The notes beneath the pieces are model-generated. The model was not told the DNA's origin. It saw nothing but the letters and a program-made list of their open reading frames with translations, and ran no database searches. DNA of 64,000 nucleotides from Bacillus alkalicellulosilyticus (GTDB taxonomy: Bacteria > Bacillota > Bacilli > Bacillales > Bacillaceae_F), in NCBI RefSeq assembly GCF_002019795.1, contig NZ_KV917381.1, positions 574,001-638,000 of the forward strand, in the 5' to 3' direction. The stretch's first letter is position 1; each line of letters begins with the position of its first letter. This document shows, piece by piece, positions 52,951 through 62,819 of this stretch. The position numbers and the translations under genes were made by a program.

Positions 52951-55900
52951 GTGAAAAAAGGGTTAAATGTTTTGTTTAGCCTGTTACTCCTTGCCAGTTT
53001 AGTGCTACCTTCATCGGTAACTGCTGCAACAAGTAAAGTAACGGAAAAAGAAGAAGTCCACCAACAAGTATTGGAACAGCTTGGCGTTGGCAAAAATCAA
53101 GTGAATGCTCTTTCGGTGTCAAAAGACAAAACAAACCCAAAAGAGGACTTTGAGGAAGATGTACTTATTGTAAAATACAAATCTTCCATTTCAAAGTCAG
53201 CTCACACTAAGATGGGTACTACGTTAGTTAAGAAAGTTGGAAACTTGAACTATGACATTGTTAAAGTTAACAAAGGAAAATCGCTTGAGAAGGTAGCAGA
53301 GAAGTATGCTGAACGCACAGATGTTGTCTCCGTTTCGAGAAGCGCACGCGTTCAAAAATTATCCGTTCCAGATCAAAAAAGAGATCAAATGTATCACCTA
53401 GATACGCTGAAAGTAGATAGTGCACAAAAGCTAGCTGGAAAGAATAAAGTCAAAGTAGCTGTAGTAGATTCGGGAATTGATGTAAAGCATCCTGAGCTAA
53501 AAAATAAAGTTACTTATAATTATAGTGTTCAAAACCCTATGAAAAAAGGGGTGCCGGATTTACATGGAACACATGTAGCGGGAATCATTGCTTCCGAAAA
53601 AAATAATGGCGTTGGGGGATACGGAGTTAATCCAAATGTTAGTATCCTATCCATTGATGTTTTCGGACACAGTTGGTATGCAACGGACTATACAGTGGCA
53701 GAAGGAATCCTTCAAGCTGTAAAGCAAAAAGCCCAAGTTATTAATTTAAGCTTAGGAACATATTATCCATCACCTATTTTAGAAGATGCGATTCAAAAAG
53801 CAGTCGAAGCTAACATTACAGTTGTTGCAGCAGCTGGAAATGGCGGAGATGAAATGAGACTTTATCCTGCGGCTTATCAAGGCGTTATTAGTGTAGGGGC
53901 AACTAATAGTAAAAATGAGTTAGCTGAGTTTTCAACATTTGGACCGACTGTAGATATTGTTGCTCCAGGTGAAGGTATTTATAATGCGGCGTACGATTAT
54001 GATAAAAAATCATCGTATATGACACTTGATGGTACATCAATGGCTACACCTATGGTTACAGGAGTAGTATCATTGCTTTTATCGAAAAATCCAAATTTAA
54101 AACCACATGAAATTCAATACATTTTAAATAAAACTGCTAAGGATTTAGGAGCAAAAGGCTACGATACAACTTATGGATTTGGATTAGTCAATCCAGTTTC
54201 AGCATTGAAATTTGACACAAAACAAATACCTAAAACAACATTTCTAACAGAGAAACAATTATCAACAAAAGCTAAAAAAATTACGGTAAAACCGAGCACT
54301 TCTGTAACTGGACAAATCACAAAACTTTACCAAACAGATTGGTACCGTTTTGATGTGAAGGAAGATGAATATGTTCAGTTATTGTTAAAACAAAAATCAA
54401 AATATGACTATATGTATGACTTTTATTTCTTTGCAAAAGGGGACTCTGAACATCTAATCAAGCTAAAGGTCGATGACCAAAAGCGTGGAGGATCAGAAGG
54501 GTCATTATTCCAAGCACCTCTCGATGGTACGATTGTGGTTGGTGTAAAAGATGCAACGAAAAAATATAATGAAAAAGCAAGTAAAACATATACGTTAACT
54601 GCTGAAAAATTTAATGAGCTACCAACAGATGGAATTAATAAATGGAATCAAGTAGAAATTGATGGATTCCCATTCAATTCCAAATACGACTTTGGAGACC
54701 TTTATTTTTCTAAATCACCATATGTACCTCCTGTCCAAGAAGAACCTCAAGAACCAATTGAAGAGGAACCGATTGAGGACGAACCCATTGAGGACGAACC
54801 AATTGAGGATGAACCAATTGAAAATGAACCTGCAGAGGACGAAATCATAGAAGAAGCGACCGACAGTGACGAATCAAATGGCGAAGTGGCTACAGAAGAT
54901 TTAGAAACGGAAGAGTCAATTCAAGAAGAAACGGTTGTTGAAGAAACGCTAGAAGAAGGAAACGAAGGAACAGAAGAGCAACTTGAGGATGTACCGGCAG
55001 AAGACTTACCGAGTGATGAAACACCTGCTGAAGATTATCCAATTGAGGATGACCCGTACGAAGAGTACCCTACAGAGCCAGAAACAGCTTGGAATAGTGA
55101 TTATTTCACATTTACGATGCCAGAAAATGATAATGGCAAGCCTGAAACTGTACGAGTGAAAACATCAAGTGTTCCTGGAATCGATATTATGTTAAAAGTA
55201 CATGCTGTGTATGAAGAGTATTGGGAAGAAGAAGATGAATTTTACCGAGAAGAATATTTAGAGGACTATAAGGATGAATTTGGATTTGGTAGTGCAGAAG
55301 AAATTACATTTAATGCCTACCCTGGTATGACATATATCATTGAAGTAACCAATGATCCAACTTTTGAAATGTGGGATTGGTGGGGTGAACCGTTAACAAT
55401 TGATGAAACGAGAAATTATTCATCAACCATTCCATATGAAATCTCTATCGAAAGCAAAACATTACCTAAGGATGAAGATAACTTCCCTAATGAAGAATAC
55501 GAAGAGGAATATGAGTATTCTGACGATATGTTTGCTTTATCTAAAGAAGAGAATAAGCCTCTTCAATCGATAAGACAGGAAGTAACAGCTGCTTGGCATG
55601 ATGAAGAGGATTATATCAACAGAATTAAAGAAGTAGCATTACCTCATAAAGAAGGAAAAACATCAAGCGGATATTTCCAATATTGGGGCGACGAGGACTG
55701 GTATTCATTTACACCAACTCGAAATGCGTTCTACAGATTTACACTAAATAGTGAGGGGATCACACCTATATTTAATGTATTTAGTCTGAATGAGTTAACA
55801 GGAGAATTAGAATATATTAGTACCAACGAAGGATATGATTATGAGAATGATCGTTGGACTACTCAAGATACGATTCATATAGGAGTAAAAGCAAATAGAA

Positions 55901-56790
55901 CATATTACTTAGCACTAAGTGATATTAACTATCGTCCGAGTTTTTATGAGTATAGTTTTACAAGTGAGTTCGTAAGACGTACTCCAGTTGACAAACAAGA
56001 AGATAATGATTCGTTTGAAGAGGCAAGACCGATTAGTGAAGGAAAGATAAGCGGGAATTTTGCACAAACAGGAGATGTCGACATCTTTTACTTCAAACCG
56101 AAGTCAACTGCGATTTATGGATTTAACGTTAGTCCAAAAACAACAACAACCCTTAAAGATGTACCGGAACAATTAGTCAAACAGACTGACCCAGATGTCG
56201 TCATTATTGAAGACTCAAACGGGAATGGCAAACTTGACCCTGAAGAAGAAGGCAATACCATGGTGTTTGTAAATGGTTGGTCAGCAGAAGAAGAACGTGG
56301 AGCTTTTAATGGCAAGAAAAAAGCAGGCTACTTTATTGTTCTGTATAACTACCTTTATGAAGGTTCTGTGCTTGGATATGACTTTACTCTTGTCAACGCG
56401 ACAGCAATGGCTGACGAAGATAAGGGAAATAAAGTGAAAGACAATATTCCTTCTAAGCCGGTTACAATTAAAGCGAGTAAAGCTGGAAACTTCACAGCTA
56501 CTGGCAACATGAACGTAACAAGCAATAAAGGCGATACAGATTTCTTTAAAATTGTGGTTCCTAATAAACGTACGTATGATGTGTTACTATCCGTACCAAC
56601 AGATTTAGATGGCAAAATCACCATTTATAATTCTAAAGGGAAAAAGGTAACCTCAAAGGACGTATATGGAGCGGGAGATGCAGAGAAATTCTCGGTTTCC
56701 TTAAAGAAAGGAACGTATTACGTAAAAGTTGAAGACTATCATGGGAATGCGAGTATTTCTTCCTATAAGTTAAGTATGAAAAAGAAGTAA
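52951..56790 (+). CDS. Large secreted subtilisin-family (S8) serine protease
   Basis: This 1279-residue protease is secreted. GTG 52951 follows AGAGGAGAAG and gives a signal peptide (LLLLASLVLPSSVTA). An I9-like propeptide spans about 65-135. The catalytic domain has Asp173 (VVDSGID), His205 (DLHGTHVAG), Asn297 (AAAGNGG) and Ser363 (DGTSMATP), a complete triad. After it come PPC-like beta domains, a strongly acidic linker around 625-710 with EPIED repeats, and further PPC-like domains to the C-terminus (YKLSMKKK). It lacks an LPXTG anchor, so it is probably released or loosely held. The acidic repeats suit a salty or alkaline habitat. Confidence 0.92.
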   Translation: MKKGLNVLFSLLLLASLVLPSSVTAATSKVTEKEEVHQQVLEQLGVGKNQVNALSVSKDKTNPKEDFEEDVLIVKYKSSISKSAHTKMGTTLVKKVGNLNYDIVKVNKGKSLEKVAEKYAERTDVVSVSRSARVQKLSVPDQKRDQMYHLDTLKVDSAQKLAGKNKVKVAVVDSGIDVKHPELKNKVTYNYSVQNPMKKGVPDLHGTHVAGIIASEKNNGVGGYGVNPNVSILSIDVFGHSWYATDYTVAEGILQAVKQKAQVINLSLGTYYPSPILEDAIQKAVEANITVVAAAGNGGDEMRLYPAAYQGVISVGATNSKNELAEFSTFGPTVDIVAPGEGIYNAAYDYDKKSSYMTLDGTSMATPMVTGVVSLLLSKNPNLKPHEIQYILNKTAKDLGAKGYDTTYGFGLVNPVSALKFDTKQIPKTTFLTEKQLSTKAKKITVKPSTSVTGQITKLYQTDWYRFDVKEDEYVQLLLKQKSKYDYMYDFYFFAKGDSEHLIKLKVDDQKRGGSEGSLFQAPLDGTIVVGVKDATKKYNEKASKTYTLTAEKFNELPTDGINKWNQVEIDGFPFNSKYDFGDLYFSKSPYVPPVQEEPQEPIEEEPIEDEPIEDEPIEDEPIENEPAEDEIIEEATDSDESNGEVATEDLETEESIQEETVVEETLEEGNEGTEEQLEDVPAEDLPSDETPAEDYPIEDDPYEEYPTEPETAWNSDYFTFTMPENDNGKPETVRVKTSSVPGIDIMLKVHAVYEEYWEEEDEFYREEYLEDYKDEFGFGSAEEITFNAYPGMTYIIEVTNDPTFEMWDWWGEPLTIDETRNYSSTIPYEISIESKTLPKDEDNFPNEEYEEEYEYSDDMFALSKEENKPLQSIRQEVTAAWHDEEDYINRIKEVALPHKEGKTSSGYFQYWGDEDWYSFTPTRNAFYRFTLNSEGITPIFNVFSLNELTGELEYISTNEGYDYENDRWTTQDTIHIGVKANRTYYLALSDINYRPSFYEYSFTSEFVRRTPVDKQEDNDSFEEARPISEGKISGNFAQTGDVDIFYFKPKSTAIYGFNVSPKTTTTLKDVPEQLVKQTDPDVVIIEDSNGNGKLDPEEEGNTMVFVNGWSAEEERGAFNGKKKAGYFIVLYNYLYEGSVLGYDFTLVNATAMADEDKGNKVKDNIPSKPVTIKASKAGNFTATGNMNVTSNKGDTDFFKIVVPNKRTYDVLLSVPTDLDGKITIYNSKGKKVTSKDVYGAGDAEKFSVSLKKGTYYVKVEDYHGNASISSYKLSMKKK

Positions 56791-56802
56791 ATAAAGAGTA
56801 AT

Positions 56803-56850
56803 TGAGGCCGGGACAAAGGTAAAAATACCTTTTATCCCGGCCTCATTTCA
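56803..56850 (+). terminator. Terminator after the subtilase gene
   Basis: TGAGGCCGGGA and TCCCGGCCTCA form a perfect GC-rich 11-bp stem, extended by ACAAAGGTA/TACCTTTTA pairing, followed by TTTC. It looks like a distant member of the GGGTGAGACAAAAGG family. Confidence 0.88.
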
Positions 56851-56921
56851 TGATCGTGTTATTCCGGAGCACGTAAGGTATAATATGTTACATAACTAAC
56901 ATAAAAGGGGTTTTATATTGT

Positions 56922-57116
56922 ATGTCTGGAACAAAAAGGGATTCCATTAAAACGGGGCTTAGAGTAAATGTAGTGCAAAAACAGGATCAACGAACAGGTA
57001 AACTTACAGAAGGTGTCGTTGCAAAAATATTAACGAACTCTGTGACTCACCCACATGGTATTAAGGTTAAACTTGAAGATGGTACTGTAGGAAGAGTAAA
57101 GGATATTCTGCAGTAG
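56922..57116 (+). CDS. ywbE: YwbE family protein
   Basis: This 64-residue protein matches Bacillus YwbE, a conserved family of unknown function, in TGLRVNVVQKQDQRTGKLTEG and HPHGIKVKLEDGTVGRVK. The ATG follows AAAAGGGG. It is a small beta-rich basic protein. No partner is evident. Confidence 0.9.
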   Translation: MSGTKRDSIKTGLRVNVVQKQDQRTGKLTEGVVAKILTNSVTHPHGIKVKLEDGTVGRVKDILQ

Positions 57117-57447
57117 AGAACCCAGCAGCAAGAAGGCAGTGTTTACCGTTTGTACCAAGAAAGAGTGGTGAATATGTCCAGATTTTCCTTCGACTGTTTA
57201 AGAGATGAAGTATAAAAACTTGAACATCGTACAAAATAGGAAGGAGCAATAACTAAGATTATGTAATTGCTAAAAAAAAAGTGGAGTTTATTTGCTTTTC
57301 TATAGTTAGTTCTGTTATGATATAGAAGAATTATTTTTGTTCGGTTCTGTAAGGAAAGAATAAGTGTTTAAACTTTTCGCCTTTGATATCTAATTGAGCA
57401 ACTATAGTAATAAAAAGTGGAACATATCCACACAGGAGGAAACAAAC
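57117..57447 (+). other. ywbE-csp intergenic region with csp promoter and leader
   Basis: The first 170 bases hold no convincing gene. A promoter, TTGCTT (57292-57297) and TATGAT (57316-57321) with an 18-bp spacer, starts a leader of about 120 bases before the cold-shock gene. GTGGA/TCCAC (57417-57431) forms a small hairpin immediately before the AGGAGGA site. A long leader is usual for csp genes and could regulate translation with temperature. Confidence 0.6.
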
Positions 57448-57648
57448 ATGCAAGAAGGTACAGTAAAATGGTTTAATGCAGAAAAAGGATTCGGTTTCAT
57501 CGAAATCGAAGGAGGAGAAGATGTATTCGTACATTTCTCAGCTATCCAAGGCGAAGGTTTTAAATCTTTAGACGAAGGCCAACGAGTTTCTTTTGAAACT
57601 GAGCAAGGTCAACGTGGGCTTCAAGCTACAAACGTTAACAAAATCTAA
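57448..57648 (+). CDS. Cold-shock protein (CspB/CspD type)
   Basis: This 66-residue protein has RNP1 GFGFIE and RNP2 VFVHF motifs, the RNA-binding surface of the cold-shock fold ([20 protein letters not shown]). It acts as an RNA chaperone. The ATG at 57448 follows CAGGAGGA; a longer frame upstream is not supported. Paralogues in Bacillus (cspB, cspC, cspD) are too similar to choose among by eye. Confidence 0.95.
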   Translation: MQEGTVKWFNAEKGFGFIEIEGGEDVFVHFSAIQGEGFKSLDEGQRVSFETEQGQRGLQATNVNKI

Positions 57649-57660
57649 TCCCACAAAAAA

Positions 57661-57687
57661 GGACTCTGTTTACAGAGTTCTTTTTTC
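57661..57687 (+). terminator. Terminator after the csp gene
   Basis: GGACTCTG and CAGAGTTC form an 8-bp stem with one G-T pair, preceded by A residues and followed by TTTTTT. Confidence 0.85.
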
Positions 57688-57801
57688 TTTTCCTATTTTT
57701 TTGTGGTTATTTACATACACCATTGTCAGTTATCGTATGACAATGGATTTCTAGTGATAAAATAGAAAATGGACAAGTTAGATAAAAAGGAGACTGTAAA
57801 A

Positions 57802-58242
57802 GTGAGTTCAAATGAAAGTAAACAAGCGCTACCAGATAATTTTGAGACATTGAAAAAATCAATAAACCGTTCTTCCAACTGGAGAGAGCGATTGGATGCT
57901 GTGGAAGAGCTAGGAGAGTGGAAAACGAGAGAGACGATTGAGTTATTAAAACATAGCTTGAAAGGTGATCCTGTTACAACCATTCGAGAAGCCGCTTACC
58001 GAAAACTTCAAGCCTTAGGTGAAAAGGTATCTCAGCCTGAACCAATCCAAGGAGACTTGATTAAAGATACGAAGAAAGTGTTAGTGCGAATTAAGAAAAG
58101 TCTGCCTGCCGATCATTCATATCATGATTTTAAAGAAAAAGTGAAAAAGATGAGAATTGATTTATATGATACGTATGAAGGTGAAAAAGGCGTAGAGTTT
58201 GATAAATGGTTAGAGAATTTATGGGTCACTTTACGTACTTGA
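57802..58242 (+). CDS. HEAT-repeat-like protein, unknown function
   Basis: This 146-residue helical protein has a HEAT-like repeat in NWRERLDAVEELGEWKTRETIELL and TTIREAAYRKLQALGE. The C-terminal half is charged and helical. GTG 57802 is chosen because AAAGGAG precedes it, although an ATG 33 bp earlier is in frame. Such proteins usually bind other proteins. It is a single gene ending in a bidirectional terminator. Confidence 0.75.
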   Translation: MSSNESKQALPDNFETLKKSINRSSNWRERLDAVEELGEWKTRETIELLKHSLKGDPVTTIREAAYRKLQALGEKVSQPEPIQGDLIKDTKKVLVRIKKSLPADHSYHDFKEKVKKMRIDLYDTYEGEKGVEFDKWLENLWVTLRT

Positions 58243-58282
58243 TAGCGAAAATAAGTGGTGGTGTTTGTAAAATGCAACTAAA

Positions 58283-58316
58283 AAAGATAAGCCACTTAGT
58301 TTAAGGGCTTATCTTT
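58283..58316. terminator. Bidirectional terminator between HEAT gene and sugar permease
   Basis: AAAGATAAGCC and GGCTTATCTTT are perfect 11-bp arms, flanked by A-rich sequence on the left and TATA on the right. Confidence 0.8.
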
Positions 58317-58324
58317 ATATGTGA

Positions 58325-59488
58325 TTATGATTTTCGTTTATTAATGATATCAAAGGCTACAGCCATTAATAATACTAAACCTTTAATGGCTTGTTGCCAG
58401 TCGATACCTAGACCAAGGATAGACATCCCATTGTTCATTACCCCCATAACGAGTCCACCGATAACCGCTCCAATGACAGTTCCAATTCCACCATAAGCTG
58501 AAGCTCCACCGATGAATACAGCTGCAATCGCATCTAGTTCGAATAGTGTACCAGCACGCGGGGTAGCGGCGTTTAGGCGAGCCGCAAAGATTAAACCAGA
58601 TAATGCTGAGAGCACTCCCATGTTTACAAATACACCAAATGTGACTTGTTTCGTTTTAATCCCTGATAGTGAAGCTGCTTTCAAGTTTCCTCCGACTGCA
58701 TAAATGTGACGACCAATAATTGTTTTCTTCATGACAAATGTGTATACAACGATTAGAACAAATAAGATGACTAAAATATTTGGGATTCCACGATACATAG
58801 CTAATACGTACGTAAAATAATTGATAACAGCAAAGATTCCGACGAGCTTTGCGTAAAACAAACCTTTTGGAAGGACATCAAATCCATATTTTATTTGATT
58901 TCTTCGTGTTCTAAATTCTAGTGCGATTAAAATAAGTGAAATGATAACCCCAACCGCGATAGAAAAAAGGTGAAGGCTTCCGCCACCGAGAAAATCAGGA
59001 ATAAAGCCAGTACTGATTCGTTGGAATGACTCAGGGAATGGAGCAATCGATTGTCCCTTTAATGCGACTAGGGTTAACCCTCTAAAAAGTAACATCCCCG
59101 CTAAGGTTACAATAAAGGCTGGTATACCTACATAGGCGACCCAGAAGCCTTGCCAAGCCCCAATGAGGGCACCAACAAGTAAGCAAATAGGAACCGCAAG
59201 CCAAGGGTCCATTTGCATATTAATCATTAAAATCGCGGATATCGCACCTATAAAGGCGGCAATCGAACCAACTGATAAGTCGATGTGTCCGGTAATGATG
59301 ATTAGTACCATTCCGATTGCAAGAACTAAGATGTAGCTATTTTGAAGAATAAGATTTGTTATATTTAACGGTTTTAAAAGGGTCCCATCGGTAAGAATTT
59401 GAAAAAGTAAGGTAATCAATACTAAAGCGATAACCATACTATATTGGCGCAAATTGTTTTGAACAAGATTTGTTAAGGAATTTTTCAT
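58325..59488 (-). CDS. Sugar ABC transporter permease, GguB/XylH type
   Basis: This 387-residue permease has about nine hydrophobic segments and family motifs such as VGSIAAFIGAIS and FIGGASAYGGIGTVIGAVIGG. It is the channel of a monosaccharide importer (CUT2 class). It follows the ATPase gene by 1 bp. The related GguAB-ChvE and xylose systems carry pentoses or hexoses; the substrate is not decidable here. Confidence 0.92.
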   Translation of the reverse strand: MKNSLTNLVQNNLRQYSMVIALVLITLLFQILTDGTLLKPLNITNLILQNSYILVLAIGMVLIIITGHIDLSVGSIAAFIGAISAILMINMQMDPWLAVPICLLVGALIGAWQGFWVAYVGIPAFIVTLAGMLLFRGLTLVALKGQSIAPFPESFQRISTGFIPDFLGGGSLHLFSIAVGVIISLILIALEFRTRRNQIKYGFDVLPKGLFYAKLVGIFAVINYFTYVLAMYRGIPNILVILFVLIVVYTFVMKKTIIGRHIYAVGGNLKAASLSGIKTKQVTFGVFVNMGVLSALSGLIFAARLNAATPRAGTLFELDAIAAVFIGGASAYGGIGTVIGAVIGGLVMGVMNNGMSILGLGIDWQQAIKGLVLLMAVAFDIINKRKS

Positions 59489-59489
59489 G

Positions 59490-61022
59490 TTAGTTCCCTC
59501 CAGATTTCGTCATCAATTTCATTAGGTTTTCTTGTGTCGCTTCCGATTTACGGATTTCTCCAGTGATCGCACCTTCATTCATTGTATAAATACGGTCGCA
59601 CATTCCGATAATTTCTGGGAGCTCAGATGAAATAAGCAAGATCCCTTTACCTTGACCGGCCAATTGATTAATGATCGTATAGATTTCATACTTGGCACCA
59701 ACATCAATGCCTCGTGTAGGTTCATCTAAAATAAGGATTTCAGGCTCAGAGAACATCCACTTGCTTAATACTACTTTTTGCTGATTGCCACCACTTAAGT
59801 TTCCAACGGTTTGTGTGACATTGGGTGTTTTGATATTCATTTTGTTGCGGTAGTCCTCAGCAGCTACAAACTCTTCGTTTTCATCAATTACGTTGTTTTT
59901 AGCAATCTTTTTTAAATTTGCCAAGGTGATATTTTGCATAATGTTATCAATGAGAATAAGCCCGTATTCTTTTCGATCCTCACTTACATAGGCAATACCA
60001 GAATGGATCGCTTTATTTACATTTGGAAGGTTCAGTGGTTTTTCATCTTTATAAAGCTCTCCGGTTGTTTTTGTCCCATAAGATTTTCCGAAGATACTCA
60101 TCGCAAGCTCAGTTCTACCAGATCCCATAAGACCTGCAATCCCAACAATTTCGCCACGGCGAATGTGCAAATTAACATCCTTTACGATTTGCCTGTCATT
60201 TTGAATAGGGTGATAGGTGCTCCAGTTTTTTACCTCAAAAAAGGTTTCTGCTATTTTCGGTTCTCTTTCAGGATAGCGGTTGGTTAAACTACGACCAACC
60301 ATTCCTTTAATGATGCGGTCTTCTGTTATATCCGCGGTATCTAATGTTTCTATCGATAGTCCATCACGAATAATGGTGACTGAATTGGCAATCTTTTTTA
60401 TCTCGTTTAATTTATGAGAGATGATGATGGCTGTCATGCCTTGGTTTCGTAATTCAATAAGTAGATTCAGTAAGTTTTCACTATCTGTTTCGTTTAGTGC
60501 AGCCGTCGGCTCATCTAAGATAAGTAGTTTCACATTTTTAGATAATGCTTTTGCAATTTCAACGAGTTGCTGCTTGCCGACACCAATGTCTTTAATTAAC
60601 GTATGTGGAGACTCCTTTAATCCTACCTTTGTAAGGAGATCTCTTGCTTTACTAACCGTTTCATTCCAGTTAATAACCCCTCGATGAGCTATTTCATTTC
60701 CGAGAAAGATATTTTCAGCAATCGAAAGTTCTGGGATGAGGGCTAGTTCTTGATGAATTATTACGATGCCAAGCTCCTCACTTTGCCTAATATCCTTGAA
60801 TTCACATACTTGGTCATTAAATAAAATCTCCCCCTCGTAGGAACCAAAAGGGTAGACACCACTTAATACTTTCATTAATGTTGATTTTCCGGCACCATTT
60901 TCACCGCAAATCGCATGAATCTCGCCTTCAACCACTTTGATGCTGACATCGTCTAGTGCTTTAACACCAGGGAATTCCTTTGTAATGTTTCTCATTTCTA
61001 ATAAAATTGACTCTGTTTTCAT
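59490..61022 (-). CDS. Sugar ABC transporter tandem ATPase, GguA/XylG type
   Basis: This 510-residue protein contains two ABC domains, as in CUT2 importers. The first has Walker [10 protein letters not shown]; its signature and the second Walker A are degenerate ([17 protein letters not shown]), as usual. The second has an [14 protein letters not shown] signature and [13 protein letters not shown]. The ATG at 61022 follows GTGAGGA; a longer frame adds 10 residues. It is coupled with the permease. A 450-base gap rich in hairpins separates it from the binding-protein gene, which suggests lower expression than the binding protein. Confidence 0.92.
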   Translation of the reverse strand: MKTESILLEMRNITKEFPGVKALDDVSIKVVEGEIHAICGENGAGKSTLMKVLSGVYPFGSYEGEILFNDQVCEFKDIRQSEELGIVIIHQELALIPELSIAENIFLGNEIAHRGVINWNETVSKARDLLTKVGLKESPHTLIKDIGVGKQQLVEIAKALSKNVKLLILDEPTAALNETDSENLLNLLIELRNQGMTAIIISHKLNEIKKIANSVTIIRDGLSIETLDTADITEDRIIKGMVGRSLTNRYPEREPKIAETFFEVKNWSTYHPIQNDRQIVKDVNLHIRRGEIVGIAGLMGSGRTELAMSIFGKSYGTKTTGELYKDEKPLNLPNVNKAIHSGIAYVSEDRKEYGLILIDNIMQNITLANLKKIAKNNVIDENEEFVAAEDYRNKMNIKTPNVTQTVGNLSGGNQQKVVLSKWMFSEPEILILDEPTRGIDVGAKYEIYTIINQLAGQGKGILLISSELPEIIGMCDRIYTMNEGAITGEIRKSEATQENLMKLMTKSGGN

Positions 61023-61472
61023 TTCCTCACGCCCTCTGTTATATGAGTTCATAGTGATGGTTCACCTTCTTTAAAAAGTAAGAAAAGACGGATTTGGAAG
61101 GCGCTGTAAAAAGTTAAAACCCGAACTTTTTCAGTGCCCTTTTGGTTTGCCGTTTTCCTTATCTGAAAACCTATAGCTTCAAACGATAAAAAATGCCATT
61201 GATACGTTACATTCCCTTATGTTTAAGAACATCACGATGGCATTCTAGTAGAAATGAAACGTACGTTACGTAAGCTATAGCATTTCTTAATAGTTTGCAG
61301 AAAGGAAGAGGTGATTTCTTTATATATAAAAGGAGTAATGCGCGTAGCCGTTTCATTTTTTAAAAGCCTGCTACGAGAGGATTTCTCATAGCAGGCAGGC
61401 AACGAGTGGAGCCAAAAAACCAAAGGCATTAGATTTTCAGTGGCTTCTTAATTACTTCTTTTTTCTAGCGGC
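61023..61472. repeat. Hairpin-rich spacer between binding-protein and ATPase genes
   Basis: No gene is seen. It holds a GAGGGCACTG-family hairpin (61099-61142), a loose ATGCCAT/ATGGCAT pair around 61192-61244, and GCCTGCTACGAGA/TCTCATAGCAGGC (61366-61396) followed by AGGCAACGAGTGGAGCC. The last part is the reverse complement of sequence at 63024-63071 on the far side of the binding-protein gene. Confidence 0.7.
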
Positions 61473-62540
61473 TTATTGAAGTTGTTCTTCTGTAAAATAA
61501 CCACTATCAATAATGATCTCTTTATAGTTGTTTTCATCAACATAGACAGGCTCTAGTAAGTAAGAAGGAACTACTTTTACGCCATTGTCATACGTTTCCG
61601 TGTCATTTACATCCGCTTCTTCACCTTTAAGGATAGCTGTTACCATTTCAACCACTTTTTTCGCAAGTGCTCTTGTATCTTTGAACACTGTCATAGACTG
61701 CTCGCCAGCAACAATCGCTTTGATTGATTGGATCTCAGCATCTTGACCAGTGATAACAGGTAAATCAGTGTACCCAATGTTTTTAAGGGCTGAAATAATC
61801 CCGATAGCTAATCCATCATTAGGAGAAAGAACAGCATCTACTTCTTCATCTGTATAGAATGTACTTAATAGGTTATCCATACGAGATTGAGAGTTTGCAG
61901 CACTCCAGTTCATTGTAGCTACAACATCCATACCGACTTGACCACTCTTAACAACTAGTTTGCCAGAGTCAATGTATGGTTGAAGCACTGACATCGCACC
62001 ATCGTAGAAGAAGTATGCATTGTTATCGTCTGGAGATCCACCAAATAATTCAATGTTAAATGGTCCATCTTGGTTTTCTAAATCTAGGGCATCAACAATA
62101 TATGTTCCTTGAATAACCCCAACTTTGAAGTTATCGAATGTTGCATAGTATGATACATGCTCTGAGCTTCTAATTAAACGGTCATAAGAAATAACAGGAA
62201 TGTCAGCATCTGCAGCCATTTGTAAAACGTTTGTTAACGCTTCACCATCGATAGCAGCGATAACAAGTACGTCAACACCTTTTGTAATCATATTTTCGAT
62301 TTGAGAGATTTGAGTTTCAACAACATCTTCTGCATATTGTAAATCTACTTTGAAATCAAGAGCTTCAAGTTCTTTTACCATGTTTTCACCGTCATATACC
62401 CAACGCTCGATTGACTTAGAAGGCATCGCGACCCCAACAAAGCCAGCTTCACCACTACCGCCACCTGTAGATTCTCCTCCACACGCAGTTAGAACAGCTG
62501 CAAGTAAGAGTGCTAAAAATAAAATTATTACTTTCTTCAC
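61473..62540 (-). CDS. Sugar ABC transporter binding lipoprotein, ChvE type
   Basis: This 355-residue lipoprotein has a signal ending LTAC (Cys20). The mature domain ([49 protein letters not shown]) fits periplasmic-binding-protein type I family 2, like ChvE/MmsE. It captures a monosaccharide for the GguAB-type ATPase and permease. The start follows GGGGGAACTAAGG. A cre-like site lies just upstream. The gene is in the same direction as the ATPase but is separated by a hairpin-rich spacer. Confidence 0.93.
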   Translation of the reverse strand: MKKVIILFLALLLAAVLTACGGESTGGGSGEAGFVGVAMPSKSIERWVYDGENMVKELEALDFKVDLQYAEDVVETQISQIENMITKGVDVLVIAAIDGEALTNVLQMAADADIPVISYDRLIRSSEHVSYYATFDNFKVGVIQGTYIVDALDLENQDGPFNIELFGGSPDDNNAYFFYDGAMSVLQPYIDSGKLVVKSGQVGMDVVATMNWSAANSQSRMDNLLSTFYTDEEVDAVLSPNDGLAIGIISALKNIGYTDLPVITGQDAEIQSIKAIVAGEQSMTVFKDTRALAKKVVEMVTAILKGEEADVNDTETYDNGVKVVPSYLLEPVYVDENNYKEIIIDSGYFTEEQLQ

Positions 62541-62568
62541 CTTAGTTCCCCCTTGGTACTATTATTTT

Positions 62569-62582
62569 TGAATACGCTTACA
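62569..62582 (-). promoter_or_regulatory. cre-like site before the sugar binding-protein gene
   Basis: On the minus strand TGTAAGCGTATTCA matches the cre consensus TGWAANCGNTNWCA at 13 of 14 positions, about 30 bp before the start, where CcpA would block transcription when glucose is present. Confidence 0.65.
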
Positions 62583-62819
62583 TGTTTATCGTAATCTATT
62601 TAAAGTTGCTTTTATATGTAAACATATAGCACATATATATGTCTTTCTTTACATATTTAAAATGAAGAAAAAGTGAGGGGGGAATCCAAATGGTTTTATA
62701 GTAAAATTTTAAAAAGATAGCATTATTTTAAACAGTGGGAGGATAGAATGAATTGGATGGTTACTTGTAAAAGTGGAGAAGATAGAACCGAAAAAAGGGG
62801 CTGGAACAGAACTAGCTAA

